A stretch of DNA of 7,322 nucleotides from CAKZYD01 sp039026755 (GCA_039026755.1 JBCCLR010000195.1:1-7322); one strand, 5' to 3'. Numbered from the stretch's first letter, positions 1-5,804 are shown. The notes: generated from the letters alone by a model not told the origin. Made by a program: numbers and translations.

Positions 1-918
1 AGGCTGGTCACCAAGATACGGCACTTCGAGCGCATAGCGGATGGCGTCTTGGCGGCGCTTATCAAGGCGCGCCGCATAGCTCGTCCACGCATCCGGCAAA
101 TGGCCGGCGCCAAGCTGGGCCATGGCATAGCTGAATTCAATGACAGGGTTGTTGTCCTGGGACGCAGCAACAGCGCGCTTGCCATAGGGTACCGCTTCTT
201 CATAGCGGCCAAGGTCATTTAACGCGCGGGCCAGGTTATTCAAAGTTTTAAAGGCTTTCGGCTCAAGCCGCAGGGCTTCGTCATAAAACGGCATCGCCGT
301 TTCCAGCCCATCGCGCATATTCACGCAGCTGCCCAGCACGTTCCACAGGTCAGAACTTTCCGGCAAGAGCGGCAAGATCTGCTGCAGCATATCAATGGCT
401 TCATCAAAGCGATCAAGCTTGCGCAGCGCTGTGGCGCGGTTCACATATCCCACTTCATCGAGTGGCTTAAGCTCGATATAAATCGCGTTCAGCTTTTCAG
501 CTTGCTTAAAGCTCTCCATATCAAGCGCGACTTGCCCGGCCATCGCGGCGATCTCCGCATCGTGCGGATCACGCTCCAAGGCATATAAAAACAAATCAAT
601 TGCTTTTGAACGCGCGCCCATTGCCGCCAAGACTTCGCCAAGCGCTTTTACAATACTCAGGTTTTCAGGCTCATAAGCCCAAGCGTCGTTCAGACAGCGG
701 GCTGCAACTACCCAATTGCGCGCTTTCTTAGCTTTTTCGCCCTTCATGACCAGCGATGCAATGGCCTTTGCAGAGCGCTTTTTAAGGCCGCGCTGACGCT
801 GCTGCGTCGGCGCATCTGAAAACAGTTCGATATCATCGACGTCAAATGCCGTATCGGCTGGCGCGTCGGCTTGGGCCAACGCGTCAAAATCATCGAAAGC
901 ATCAAACGGGTCGGCCAC
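1..918 (-). CDS. TPR-repeat protein, probable N-terminal part of a FlmG-type flagellin glycosyltransferase (partial)
   Basis: 306 codons are open from a GTG at 916-918 to the left edge with no stop, so the C-terminal part is missing. AGGAG lies 9 nt before the GTG, which supports this start. Residues 1-35 form a very acidic, low-complexity tail with repeated FD pairs (DPFDAFDDFD), followed by a basic stretch at about 38-67. From about residue 68 to 290 there are roughly six TPR-like helix pairs, for example around ALRKLDRFDEAIDML and NNLARALNDLGRYEEAVPYG. The last residues (SYAARLDKRR, then VPYLGDQP) resemble the junction where TPR-glycosyltransferase fusions pass into a GT-B-like domain. In Caulobacter, FlmG has this TPR-then-glycosyltransferase layout and glycosylates flagellins. 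The gene is divergent from flbT-flaF, which fits that role. TPR identity is firm; the FlmG assignment is inference because the catalytic domain is outside the window. It could also be an unrelated TPR protein. Confidence 0.85.
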   Translation of the reverse strand, partial: MADPFDAFDDFDALAQADAPADTAFDVDDIELFSDAPTQQRQRGLKKRSAKAIASLVMKGEKAKKARNWVVAARCLNDAWAYEPENLSIVKALGEVLAAMGARSKAIDLFLYALERDPHDAEIAAMAGQVALDMESFKQAEKLNAIYIELKPLDEVGYVNRATALRKLDRFDEAIDMLQQILPLLPESSDLWNVLGSCVNMRDGLETAMPFYDEALRLEPKAFKTLNNLARALNDLGRYEEAVPYGKRAVAASQDNNPVIEFSYAMAQLGAGHLPDAWTSYAARLDKRRQDAIRYALEVPYLGDQP

Positions 919-1095
919 GGCGCACTTCTCCTATCGCTCTGGAGCCTCAACCATCGCAAAACGTGGTTAATAAAGCGCTAGCATCGGCGCCAATTACGCC
1001 GCTTAAGGACGTTAAGACTTTTTGCACCGTTTTTGGTTAATAATATTAACGTTAATCGGGTGTTACCCGCGAGAGATGAGCTATTGGAGGCCAAA
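919..1095. promoter_or_regulatory. Divergent control region between the TPR gene and flbT, rich in TTAA motifs
   Basis: This 177-bp region holds six TTAA tetramers (967, 1003, 1012, 1037, 1046, 1052). It also has a perfect 12-bp palindrome ATTAACGTTAAT at 1045-1056 and a direct repeat TGGTTAATAA at 964-973 and 1034-1043, exactly 70 bp apart. On the minus strand each repeat reads TTAACCA, which matches 7 of 8 positions of the CtrA half-site TTAACCAT known from Caulobacter flagellar promoters. On the plus strand TTAA-N7-TTAC at 1052-1066 matches 7 of 8 fixed positions of the CtrA box TTAA-N7-TTAA. Regulation of one or both divergent genes by CtrA is an inference. No good sigma-54 promoter was found. 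Confidence 0.5.
1022..1049 (+). promoter_or_regulatory. Candidate -35/-10 promoter for flbT-flaF
   Basis: TTGCAC (1022-1027) and TATTAA (1044-1049) are separated by 16 bp. Transcription would start near 1056, giving a leader of about 40 nt. The box sits inside the TTAA cluster and next to the CtrA-like sequence at 1052-1066, so the two would interact if both are real. This is based on consensus matching by eye only. Confidence 0.3.
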
Positions 1096-1539
1096 ATGGC
1101 GTTAAAGCTGTCGCTAAAACCAGGCGAAAAATTCGTCGTGAACGGCGCTGTCATAGCAAATGGTGATCGGCGTAGTGCGTTGGTGGTCCAAAATAAGGTA
1201 TCAATCCTACGTGAACGCGACATCCTTTCGGAAGAAGACGTTAATACGCCAGCCCGGCGTATCTACTTTCCGGTCATGCTGTCCTATCTCGATCCGGATA
1301 ACTCTGGGAAGTACTACGAAGAGTTTATCCAGCGCATGATGGAGTTCATGAACACCATGACGGATGCGACCGCGCTTGGTTTGTGTGTGGAAATTAGCGC
1401 ATTGGTCATGAATAGGAATTATTACAAGGCTCTGACGCTTTGCAGAAAGCTATTCAAATTTGAAGAGGAGCTGCTTTCCTATGTCCCTGGACGCTTACCG
1501 GAAAACGCAGAACCAGTCGGAAACGCCGCAGCAGATTGA
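1096..1539 (+). CDS. flbT: Flagellin post-transcriptional regulator FlbT
   Basis: 147 aa, the usual length for FlbT. In Caulobacter, FlbT acts on the 5' leader of flagellin mRNA and lowers its stability or translation until the hook is built, so it links flagellin synthesis to assembly. The family pattern is clear: an N-terminal LSLKPGEKFVVNGAVIANGD block at residues 5-24, then SILRERDIL and an NTPARRIYFP segment. I chose ATG 1096 over the in-frame TTG at 1033 because TTGGAGG lies just upstream (1084-1090) and the extra 21 residues do not look like FlbT. The 3' end overlaps flaF by 59 bp, so the C-terminal tail (from about residue 129) is encoded in the shared DNA. Probably co-transcribed with flaF. 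Confidence 0.95.
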   Translation: MALKLSLKPGEKFVVNGAVIANGDRRSALVVQNKVSILRERDILSEEDVNTPARRIYFPVMLSYLDPDNSGKYYEEFIQRMMEFMNTMTDATALGLCVEISALVMNRNYYKALTLCRKLFKFEEELLSYVPGRLPENAEPVGNAAAD

Positions 1540-1921
1540 ATACCGGCTGTTCGCCAGCGTGACACGCGCGCTCATTGAGCTGCGTGATATGCCGGGCGCT
1601 ACACCGCGCCAAAAAATGGATGCCCTTGACTGGAACCGCCGCATGTGGTCCACGTTATCTAGCGATTGCGGCGCTCCCGGCAACAAGCTGCCCAAAGAAC
1701 TGCGTGCGCAAATCATCTCGCTCGGCCTGTGGGTCAGCAAATACACGACAGATGTAGCGCGCGGCAACGCCGATATAGACGCCCTCATTGACGTGAATTC
1801 CGCTATTATGGAAGGCCTGGCGAGCCAGGCGCGCCTCGCTCAAACCAGTACTGAGAAAACGCCGCTCCAGCCCGAGGCTGAGCAGCAGCCACAAAGGCCA
1901 TATAACGCAACGGTCGCCTAG
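1481..1921 (+). CDS. flaF: Flagellar biosynthesis regulator / flagellin chaperone FlaF
   Basis: 146 aa. FlaF supports flagellin secretion and antagonises or balances FlbT in Caulobacter. The family core is recognisable: N-terminal MSLDAYRK, then IEYRLFASVTRALIE, LDWNRRMWSTLSSD, LPKELRAQIISLGLWVSKYT and DALIDVNSAIMEGL up to about residue 122. The last 24 or so residues form a polar Q/P/E-rich tail (TSTEKTPLQPEAEQQPQRPY) that is not part of the usual core. I chose ATG 1481 because GAGGAG lies at 1465-1470 and the MS..AY start is typical; an ATG at 1460 would add seven unconserved residues. The gene starts inside flbT in the other reading frame, which suggests translational coupling. Confidence 0.93.
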   Translation: MSLDAYRKTQNQSETPQQIEYRLFASVTRALIELRDMPGATPRQKMDALDWNRRMWSTLSSDCGAPGNKLPKELRAQIISLGLWVSKYTTDVARGNADIDALIDVNSAIMEGLASQARLAQTSTEKTPLQPEAEQQPQRPYNATVA

Positions 1922-1948
1922 CGGGCGTTCGCAAAACGCGTCGCGACT

Positions 1949-1969
1949 GCCACAATCTTTCTAAGTGGC
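1949..1969 (+). terminator. Weak candidate terminator after flaF
   Basis: GCCAC (1949-1953) can pair with GTGGC (1965-1969) across an 11-nt loop, followed by a T-rich stretch to 1984. It lies in the 47-bp gap between the converging flaF and rpmE ends and touches the last base of the rpmE stop codon. The stem has only five pairs, so this is tentative. Confidence 0.25.
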
Positions 1970-2202
1970 TATTTCTTGCTTTTTAGGGTCGTCAGACCAC
2001 CAAAGCGCTGCTTGAACTTGGCCACTTGACCACCTTGGTCAAGCTGACGGCGTCCACCGGTCCATGCTGGATGGCTGGTGGGGTCGATATCCAAATTCAA
2101 AACTGTGCCTTCTTCGCCATATGTTGACCGCGTTTTATAGCGCGTGCCATCGGTCATCACGACTTCAATCATATGATAGTCGGGGTGCGTATCCGATTTC
2201 AT
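1969..2202 (-). CDS. rpmE: 50S ribosomal protein L31
   Basis: 77 aa. L31 is a late-binding protein of the large ribosomal subunit near the central protuberance. The sequence follows the alphaproteobacterial L31 pattern: MKSDTHPDYH at the start, then VVMTDGTRYKTRSTYGEEG, LDIDPTSHPAWTGG and KFKQRFGGL. It has no cysteine, so it is the non-zinc (C-minus) form. I chose ATG 2202, which matches the family N terminus, over the ATG at 2268, which would add 22 unconserved residues. The ribosome-binding site is weak (GAAGG about 8 nt upstream). It converges with flaF and diverges from the ABC transporter gene; a single-gene transcript is likely. Confidence 0.95.
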   Translation of the reverse strand: MKSDTHPDYHMIEVVMTDGTRYKTRSTYGEEGTVLNLDIDPTSHPAWTGGRRQLDQGGQVAKFKQRFGGLTTLKSKK

Positions 2203-2395
2203 CAGCGGTGCCTTCGTTTCTTCACAAATTTGATGCGCGTCGATACACAAACTCCTCTGCCAATGCAACCATCAAGCGCGCAAAACCTGCAAATATCGCG
2301 CAGCAACACTCTTTCTGGCGCTTTGGACTTGCACTCCGGCCTGCGCCGGGTCATCACCTCCAGTGCTGGGACGTCTCTGCAACAAGAGGGTATGC
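2203..2395. other. Divergent intergenic region between rpmE and the ABC transporter gene
   Basis: 193 bp with the rpmE promoter candidate on the minus strand. A short hairpin, CCGGC (2336-2340) with loop CTGC and GCCGG (2345-2349), lies about 50 nt before the transporter start. No T-run follows it, so it is not an obvious terminator. I see no convincing -35/-10 pair for the transporter gene. Plus-strand open frames here lie opposite rpmE and show no family features. Confidence 0.4.
2240..2268 (-). promoter_or_regulatory. Candidate promoter for rpmE
   Basis: On the minus strand TTGCAT (2268-2263) and TATCGA (2245-2240) are spaced by 17 bp. A start near 2233 would give a leader of about 31 nt. 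Consensus match by eye only. Confidence 0.3.
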
Positions 2396-4192
2396 GTGAG
2401 TACTGAGACAAATACACAGGCCAAAGAGACCAAACTGTCTGGCGAAAAGCTCGTGCAGCTGCGTCAACTTTGGGCGTTTGTGCAGCGCTATCCCGGCAAG
2501 TTGATCGCAGCCGCGATCTCGTTGCTGTTTGCCTCATTGGCAACGCTGGCCATCCCGTTGGCTCTGGGCCGGGTGATTGATACCGGGTTCTTCGCCAATA
2601 CCACAGGCAAGATTGACGCCTATTTTTTGGTGCTGCTCGGCCTTGCGGGATGCCTTGGGATATTCACAGCGCTCAGGTTCTATTTTGTGACGTGGCTTGG
2701 CGAGCGCGTCGTCGCAGACATTCGTATTGCCGTACATCACCACCTTTTGACCTTGTCACCGGAGTTTTTTGAAGACAATCGGCCAAGCGAAATCTCTTCG
2801 AGGCTAACGGCGGATACAACACTGATCCAAGCTGTTGTCGGAAGCAGCGCTTCAGTAGCGCTGCGTAATCTGATAACCGGCCTCGGCGGCATCGCTGTGC
2901 TGATTTATCTCAGTCCTAAGTTGACCGGGCTAATGGCGATTGTCATTCCGCTCGTCGTTATTCCAATTATCGTGCTGGGCCGGCGCGTGCGCGCATTGAG
3001 CCGGTCGAGCCAGGACCGCATTGCCGATATTGGTGCGATGGCCGATGAAGTGTTAGGCGCACTACGCATTGTGCAAGGCTTCACGCAAGAGCCGCGCGAG
3101 AACGAGCGCTTCACACAGACCGTTGAAGCGGCCTTTAACGTTGCAAAGGCGCGCGTATTTATGCGCGCTTTAATGACGGCCATTGTGATTATCTTCATTT
3201 TCGGCGCGGTTGTGCTGGTACTGTGGCAAGGTGCGCTGAGCGTCGTTGAAGGCCGGATTTCGGGCGGTACGATCGCCTCATTTGTATTTGTATCTGGCCT
3301 TGTCGCTGGCGCGCTGGGTGCGCTGAGCGAGGTCTATGGCGAGGTTATGCGTGCCGCAGGGGCGGCGGGGCGCCTCTCCCAATTGATGCACGTAGTTCCA
3401 AAAATTGCGCCGCCAGCAGCGCCGCAGCCCTTTGCCGAGCCGCCGCTTGGGTCGCTCGGATTTTATGATGTTAGCTTCTATTACCCTTCTAAGCCTGACC
3501 GGCCGGTGCTGGATCATGTGTCTTTTGAGATTTTGCCTGGAGAGACTGTCGCTGTGGTTGGCCCCTCGGGTGCGGGCAAGACCACGCTGTTTCAGCTCAT
3601 CCAGCGCTTTTATGACGTGAGCAGCGGCGAAATCCTGTGTGACGGGCTAGACATTCGGGAGGTCGAGCCGTCATCGCTTCGTGCACGCACCGCGCTGGTG
3701 CCGCAGGAAAGCACTTTGTTTGCCGCGACCGCCTATGAAAATATTCTCTACGGTCGGCCCGACGCCAGCGAAGCGCAGGTATGGGCCGCTGCAGAAGCCG
3801 CTGCGGCTGATGACTTTTTAAAAGCGCTGCCAGATGGCATTCACAGCTTCCTCGGGGAAGCGGGCGTGCGCTTGTCCGGTGGTCAACGCCAACGCATTGC
3901 CATCGCCCGCGCGATTTTGCGCGATGCGCCAATTTTGCTGCTCGATGAGGCCACCAGCGCGCTGGATGCGCAGTCAGAACGGCTGGTCCAGAGTGCGCTT
4001 GATCGGCTCATGCAGGGACGCACGACGCTGGTTATCGCGCACCGGCTCTCCACGGTGCTGAGTGCAGACCGGATTTTGGTGTTCGATCAAGGCCGGCTTG
4101 TTGACCAAGGCACGCATCAAGAACTGCTAGCGAGCGATGGCCTCTATGCGTCACTGGCGGAACTACAGTTTAATCAAGACGCCGCGGAATAG
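2396..4192 (+). CDS. ABC transporter half-molecule, permease fused to ATPase (exporter type, MsbA-like)
   Basis: 598 aa from GTG 2396; AGAGGG at 2385-2390 is well spaced for this codon, and an ATG four bases upstream is in another frame and stops after four codons. Residues of about 36-58, 75-98, 156-173, 176-195, 259-281 and 290-315 are six membrane segments of a type-1 exporter. Between TM2 and TM3 lies the family block FFEDNRPSEISSRLTADTTL. The ATPase domain has Walker A GPSGAGKTT at 389-397, the Q-loop glutamine near 437, signature LSGGQ at 493-497, Walker B ILLLDE at 513-518, D-loop SALD, and the switch histidine near 549. All catalytic elements are intact, and the length is normal for a homodimeric half-transporter in the inner membrane. 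Substrate cannot be read from sequence; lipids or amphipathic drugs are typical for the family. No membrane-fusion or outer-membrane partner is next to it. Confidence 0.93.
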   Translation: MSTETNTQAKETKLSGEKLVQLRQLWAFVQRYPGKLIAAAISLLFASLATLAIPLALGRVIDTGFFANTTGKIDAYFLVLLGLAGCLGIFTALRFYFVTWLGERVVADIRIAVHHHLLTLSPEFFEDNRPSEISSRLTADTTLIQAVVGSSASVALRNLITGLGGIAVLIYLSPKLTGLMAIVIPLVVIPIIVLGRRVRALSRSSQDRIADIGAMADEVLGALRIVQGFTQEPRENERFTQTVEAAFNVAKARVFMRALMTAIVIIFIFGAVVLVLWQGALSVVEGRISGGTIASFVFVSGLVAGALGALSEVYGEVMRAAGAAGRLSQLMHVVPKIAPPAAPQPFAEPPLGSLGFYDVSFYYPSKPDRPVLDHVSFEILPGETVAVVGPSGAGKTTLFQLIQRFYDVSSGEILCDGLDIREVEPSSLRARTALVPQESTLFAATAYENILYGRPDASEAQVWAAAEAAAADDFLKALPDGIHSFLGEAGVRLSGGQRQRIAIARAILRDAPILLLDEATSALDAQSERLVQSALDRLMQGRTTLVIAHRLSTVLSADRILVFDQGRLVDQGTHQELLASDGLYASLAELQFNQDAAE

Positions 4193-4236
4193 AGCTGGAG
4201 TGAGCACCTGCGACCTAGAGCGGTTTAAAAATGGTA

Positions 4237-4257
4237 GGCGGCACCATAACGGCCGCC
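4237..4257. terminator. Hairpin between two converging genes, possible bidirectional terminator
   Basis: GGCGGC (4237-4242) pairs perfectly with GCCGCC (4252-4257) across a 9-nt loop. It sits in the 66-bp gap between the end of the ABC transporter gene and the end of the hydrolase gene. On the minus strand, a run of five T (complement of 4226-4230) follows about six bases after the stem. On the plus strand only TTATT follows. It is therefore better placed to stop the hydrolase transcript. Confidence 0.45.
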
Positions 4258-4258
4258 C

Positions 4259-5362
4259 TTATTCGCTTATTTGCGCCACGCCGTTGCCAAGACTAACGAT
4301 AACCGCACCTGCGTGCTGGCCAATTCTGGACGGTGTTTCAAGTATCGATGGCCGGCCGTTCTTCATTTGCGCGCCCAACATCGTCATGGCCTCAGTTGCG
4401 GCAAATTTGGAATGCGTTGTGCCCCCTTCTGTATCGACTTCAGATAGGTCAACCACTGTAATGCCTTGGGTATTTTCAATGCGCGATCGATAGGGCTCTT
4501 TGAGCGGATTTATCGCGCCGAGGCGATGTTGCCCGCCGGCTAAAAATTTTGAAATCCCGAGCGCTCTATCATCTTCAGAGACGAGAAAAGTGAAATGTGG
4601 GCGTTCATCGCCCATGGCCTTAATCTGTTGATCAAAGACGTCCAGGTCCAAATCTGGAGAGGCCAGAACAACATCTCTAATCTTTGGGCTGATTGTACCA
4701 TTTCGGATACTGGTCTGGCGCAGCGCTTCCATGGTGAGCCAGCTGCCCATGGAATGGGCGAGCAGGGTAATCTCCGACACGCTGTCGCGTGCAACGGCTT
4801 CGGCTAAAATGAGCTCCAATGCATCACGCGAAAAGTTGGCGCTCTCGCGGTCGTAGAAATACGAAAATAATTTGCCGCGAGATGGCCAGGTGAACAGCAC
4901 CGGCGCGGTTTTTATGCCGCTATCATGGGCCACTTGCGACAGCCTAAAGACTGCATCGGCAAAGCGCACCCGGTAGCCATGCACGAAAATGAGCAGCCGC
5001 CCGCCGCTGTTTTGTTCGTCAAACCACTGCCAGGCGCGCTCCGGTTCCGCTGCTTCAATATGGCGAACTGCAAATTCTTTTTCGGGCTTTGGCGTTTTGC
5101 TCGAAGGCGCTTCTAAATAGCCCAAGCGATGTGTCGGTGGGATGGAGATATCTACAATATGCGCGCTGAGGCCGTCGCCGCGCTCGCCGCTATAAATTTC
5201 ACCTTCAACATCTGAGGGTGCGCGCGTTGAGATCGCAAGGACATCGATGTTTTTTGCGCCACTGGGCTGCGCGGAAATCGGCACCAAAAGGGCAGGTGGC
5301 CGGCCAGCGCAGGCCGATAAGATGAGCGCGCTCAGTAGCAAAAGTATGGGTATCAACCTCAT
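4259..5362 (-). CDS. Lipoprotein-like alpha/beta hydrolase of the DUF900 family
   Basis: 367 aa from ATG 5362. Residues 1-18 (MRLIPILLLLSALILSAC) form a lipoprotein signal peptide with lipobox LSAC, so Cys18 would be lipidated and the enzyme anchored in the cell envelope. The mature part matches the DUF900 esterase/lipase-like group: FVHGY at 126-130, then VLFTWPSRG and FYDRESANFSRDALE. The nucleophile elbow is AHSMG with Ser204, followed by VVLASPDLDLDVF, SEDDRALGISKFLAGG (acid Asp265) and THSKF (His317). The elbow has Ala where GxSxG enzymes have the first Gly, which is common in this group. Natural substrate is unknown. The open frame continues upstream to ATG 5440, but that would bury the signal peptide. 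The ribosome site for 5362 is weak. Single-gene unit between the tRNA and the transporter. Confidence 0.85.
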   Translation of the reverse strand: MRLIPILLLLSALILSACAGRPPALLVPISAQPSGAKNIDVLAISTRAPSDVEGEIYSGERGDGLSAHIVDISIPPTHRLGYLEAPSSKTPKPEKEFAVRHIEAAEPERAWQWFDEQNSGGRLLIFVHGYRVRFADAVFRLSQVAHDSGIKTAPVLFTWPSRGKLFSYFYDRESANFSRDALELILAEAVARDSVSEITLLAHSMGSWLTMEALRQTSIRNGTISPKIRDVVLASPDLDLDVFDQQIKAMGDERPHFTFLVSEDDRALGISKFLAGGQHRLGAINPLKEPYRSRIENTQGITVVDLSEVDTEGGTTHSKFAATEAMTMLGAQMKNGRPSILETPSRIGQHAGAVIVSLGNGVAQISE

Positions 5363-5563
5363 TTGCAAACTGCGTCCATAAAGCTCTCGTCCGCGGGGGC
5401 AATTCATAGACCGATGCGTCAAACACCACTTCGAAAGCATAAGCGATATCCAGCAGCAGCGTAAAGGAGGCAGTGCGGCCTTCGTGCAAAGCCACCGGAA
5501 GGACGACTGGAGGCGCCGTATATCATTAGGTTACAAATCAGTCGAAGGAGTATGATCGCGCTT
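5363..5563. other. Region without a convincing gene upstream of the hydrolase
   Basis: About 200 bp that probably contain the hydrolase promoter and leader. A weak minus-strand pair TTCGAC (5546-5541) and TATACG (5522-5517), spaced 18 bp, would give a leader of about 150 nt. A short inverted repeat CCTTC (5479-5483) and GAAGG (5498-5502) lies in that leader. Minus-strand open frames over this stretch show no recognisable protein features. Nothing else stands out. Confidence 0.35.
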
Positions 5564-5681
5564 AAGTAGCGCCACTGCGCGGTAGCACAACAACAATATT
5601 GCTCAAGTAGCGCCACTACGCGGGGCCATGCTCACAATCGTACTGAAGTAGCGCGACTGCGCGGTAGCACAACAAATATGG
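5564..5681. repeat. Three tandem copies of a 41-bp repeat ending at the tRNA-Val 3' end
   Basis: Copies begin at 5564, 5605 and 5646, so both steps are exactly 41 bp. All start with the core AAGTAGCGC[C/G]ACT[G/A]CGCGG (19 bp, at most two differences between copies). Copies 1 and 3 match at 29 of the first 30 positions, including a TAGCACAACAA tail; copy 2 differs in the tail (GGCCATGCTCACAA). Each core can fold as GTAG-N5-CT[G/A]C, and the change in copy 2 keeps pairing (G-U becomes A-U when read as plus-strand RNA). With a 3-nt gap, copy 3 still resembles copy 1 up to 5681, where tRNA-Val begins. Read from the minus strand, the repeats are directly downstream of the tRNA. Function unknown; tRNA tail or terminator, palindromic repeat family, or old duplication are all possible. 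Confidence 0.85.
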
Positions 5682-5753
5682 TGGGCGGTACTGGGATTGA
5701 ACCAGTGACCCCTACGATGTCAACGTAGTGCTCTCCCGCTGAGCTAACCGCCC
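5679..5753 (-). tRNA. tRNA-Val (anticodon GAC)
   Basis: 75 nt including an encoded CCA at 5681-5679. On the minus strand the acceptor GGGCGGT pairs with ACCGCCC, followed by discriminator A. The D stem is GCTC/GAGC. The anticodon arm is CTACG, loop TTGACAT, CGTAG, giving anticodon GAC, which reads the valine codon GUC. The variable loop is 5 nt. The T arm is ACTGG, TTCAATC, CCAGT. All stems pair fully, so the gene looks functional. The 41-bp repeats start right after its 3' end. Confidence 0.97.
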
Positions 5754-5762
5754 CAAAGGTGC

Positions 5763-5778
5763 TGTTTCACGTGGCAAA
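5763..5778. promoter_or_regulatory. parS-like sequence (ParB binding site candidate)
   Basis: TGTTTCACGTGGCAAA matches the bacterial parS consensus TGTTTCACGTGAAACA at 13 of 16 positions. The left half and the central CACGTG are perfect; all three differences are in the right half. Chromosomal parS sites nucleate ParB and usually lie near the replication origin. No parA, parB or dnaA is in the window, so this may be a weak site or chance. Confidence 0.3.
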
Positions 5779-5804
5779 TACACCGCAAGTTTGCGCGATT
5801 GCAA
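5775..5804 (-). promoter_or_regulatory. Candidate promoter for tRNA-Val
   Basis: On the minus strand TTGCAA (5804-5799) and TATTTG (5780-5775) are spaced by 18 bp. Transcription would start near 5768, about 15 nt before the mature tRNA 5' end. The -10 element overlaps the parS-like sequence at 5763-5778. Consensus match by eye only. Confidence 0.3.

Noticed and set aside
964..979. Sigma-54 promoter upstream of flbT (GG-N10-GC)
   Set aside because: Only about half of the conserved -24/-12 positions match. A second GG-N10-GC on the minus strand (about 989-1002) is equally poor.
1033..1095. Longer FlbT starting at TTG 1033
   Set aside because: The extra 21 residues are not FlbT-like and the strong TTGGAGG site serves ATG 1096.
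2064..2406. Plus-strand open frames opposite rpmE and its promoter
   Set aside because: They lie antisense to a clear ribosomal protein gene, have no family features and no good ribosome sites.
5551..5568. Five-codon frame after GAAGGAG (MIALK)
   Set aside because: The purine-rich motif is only one base from the ATG, too close for initiation, and the frame ends in the first repeat.
5205..5616. Minus-strand open frames overlapping and upstream of the hydrolase
   Set aside because: Composition is irregular, no motifs are recognisable, and part of the stretch is the 41-bp repeat region.
5564..5645. Repeats as decayed tRNA copies
   Set aside because: A short likeness (GCGGTAGCACA versus GCGGTTAGCTCA) exists but is in the opposite orientation to the tRNA and does not extend into other arms.
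5564..5681. Small CRISPR array
   Set aside because: Only three copies, unique segments of about 11 bp that are far too short for spacers, related sequence between the copies, and no cas genes.
5679..5753. tRNA-Val as attachment site of an integrated element
   Set aside because: No integrase and no repeat of the tRNA 3' end are visible. The adjacent 41-bp repeats do not copy tRNA sequence.
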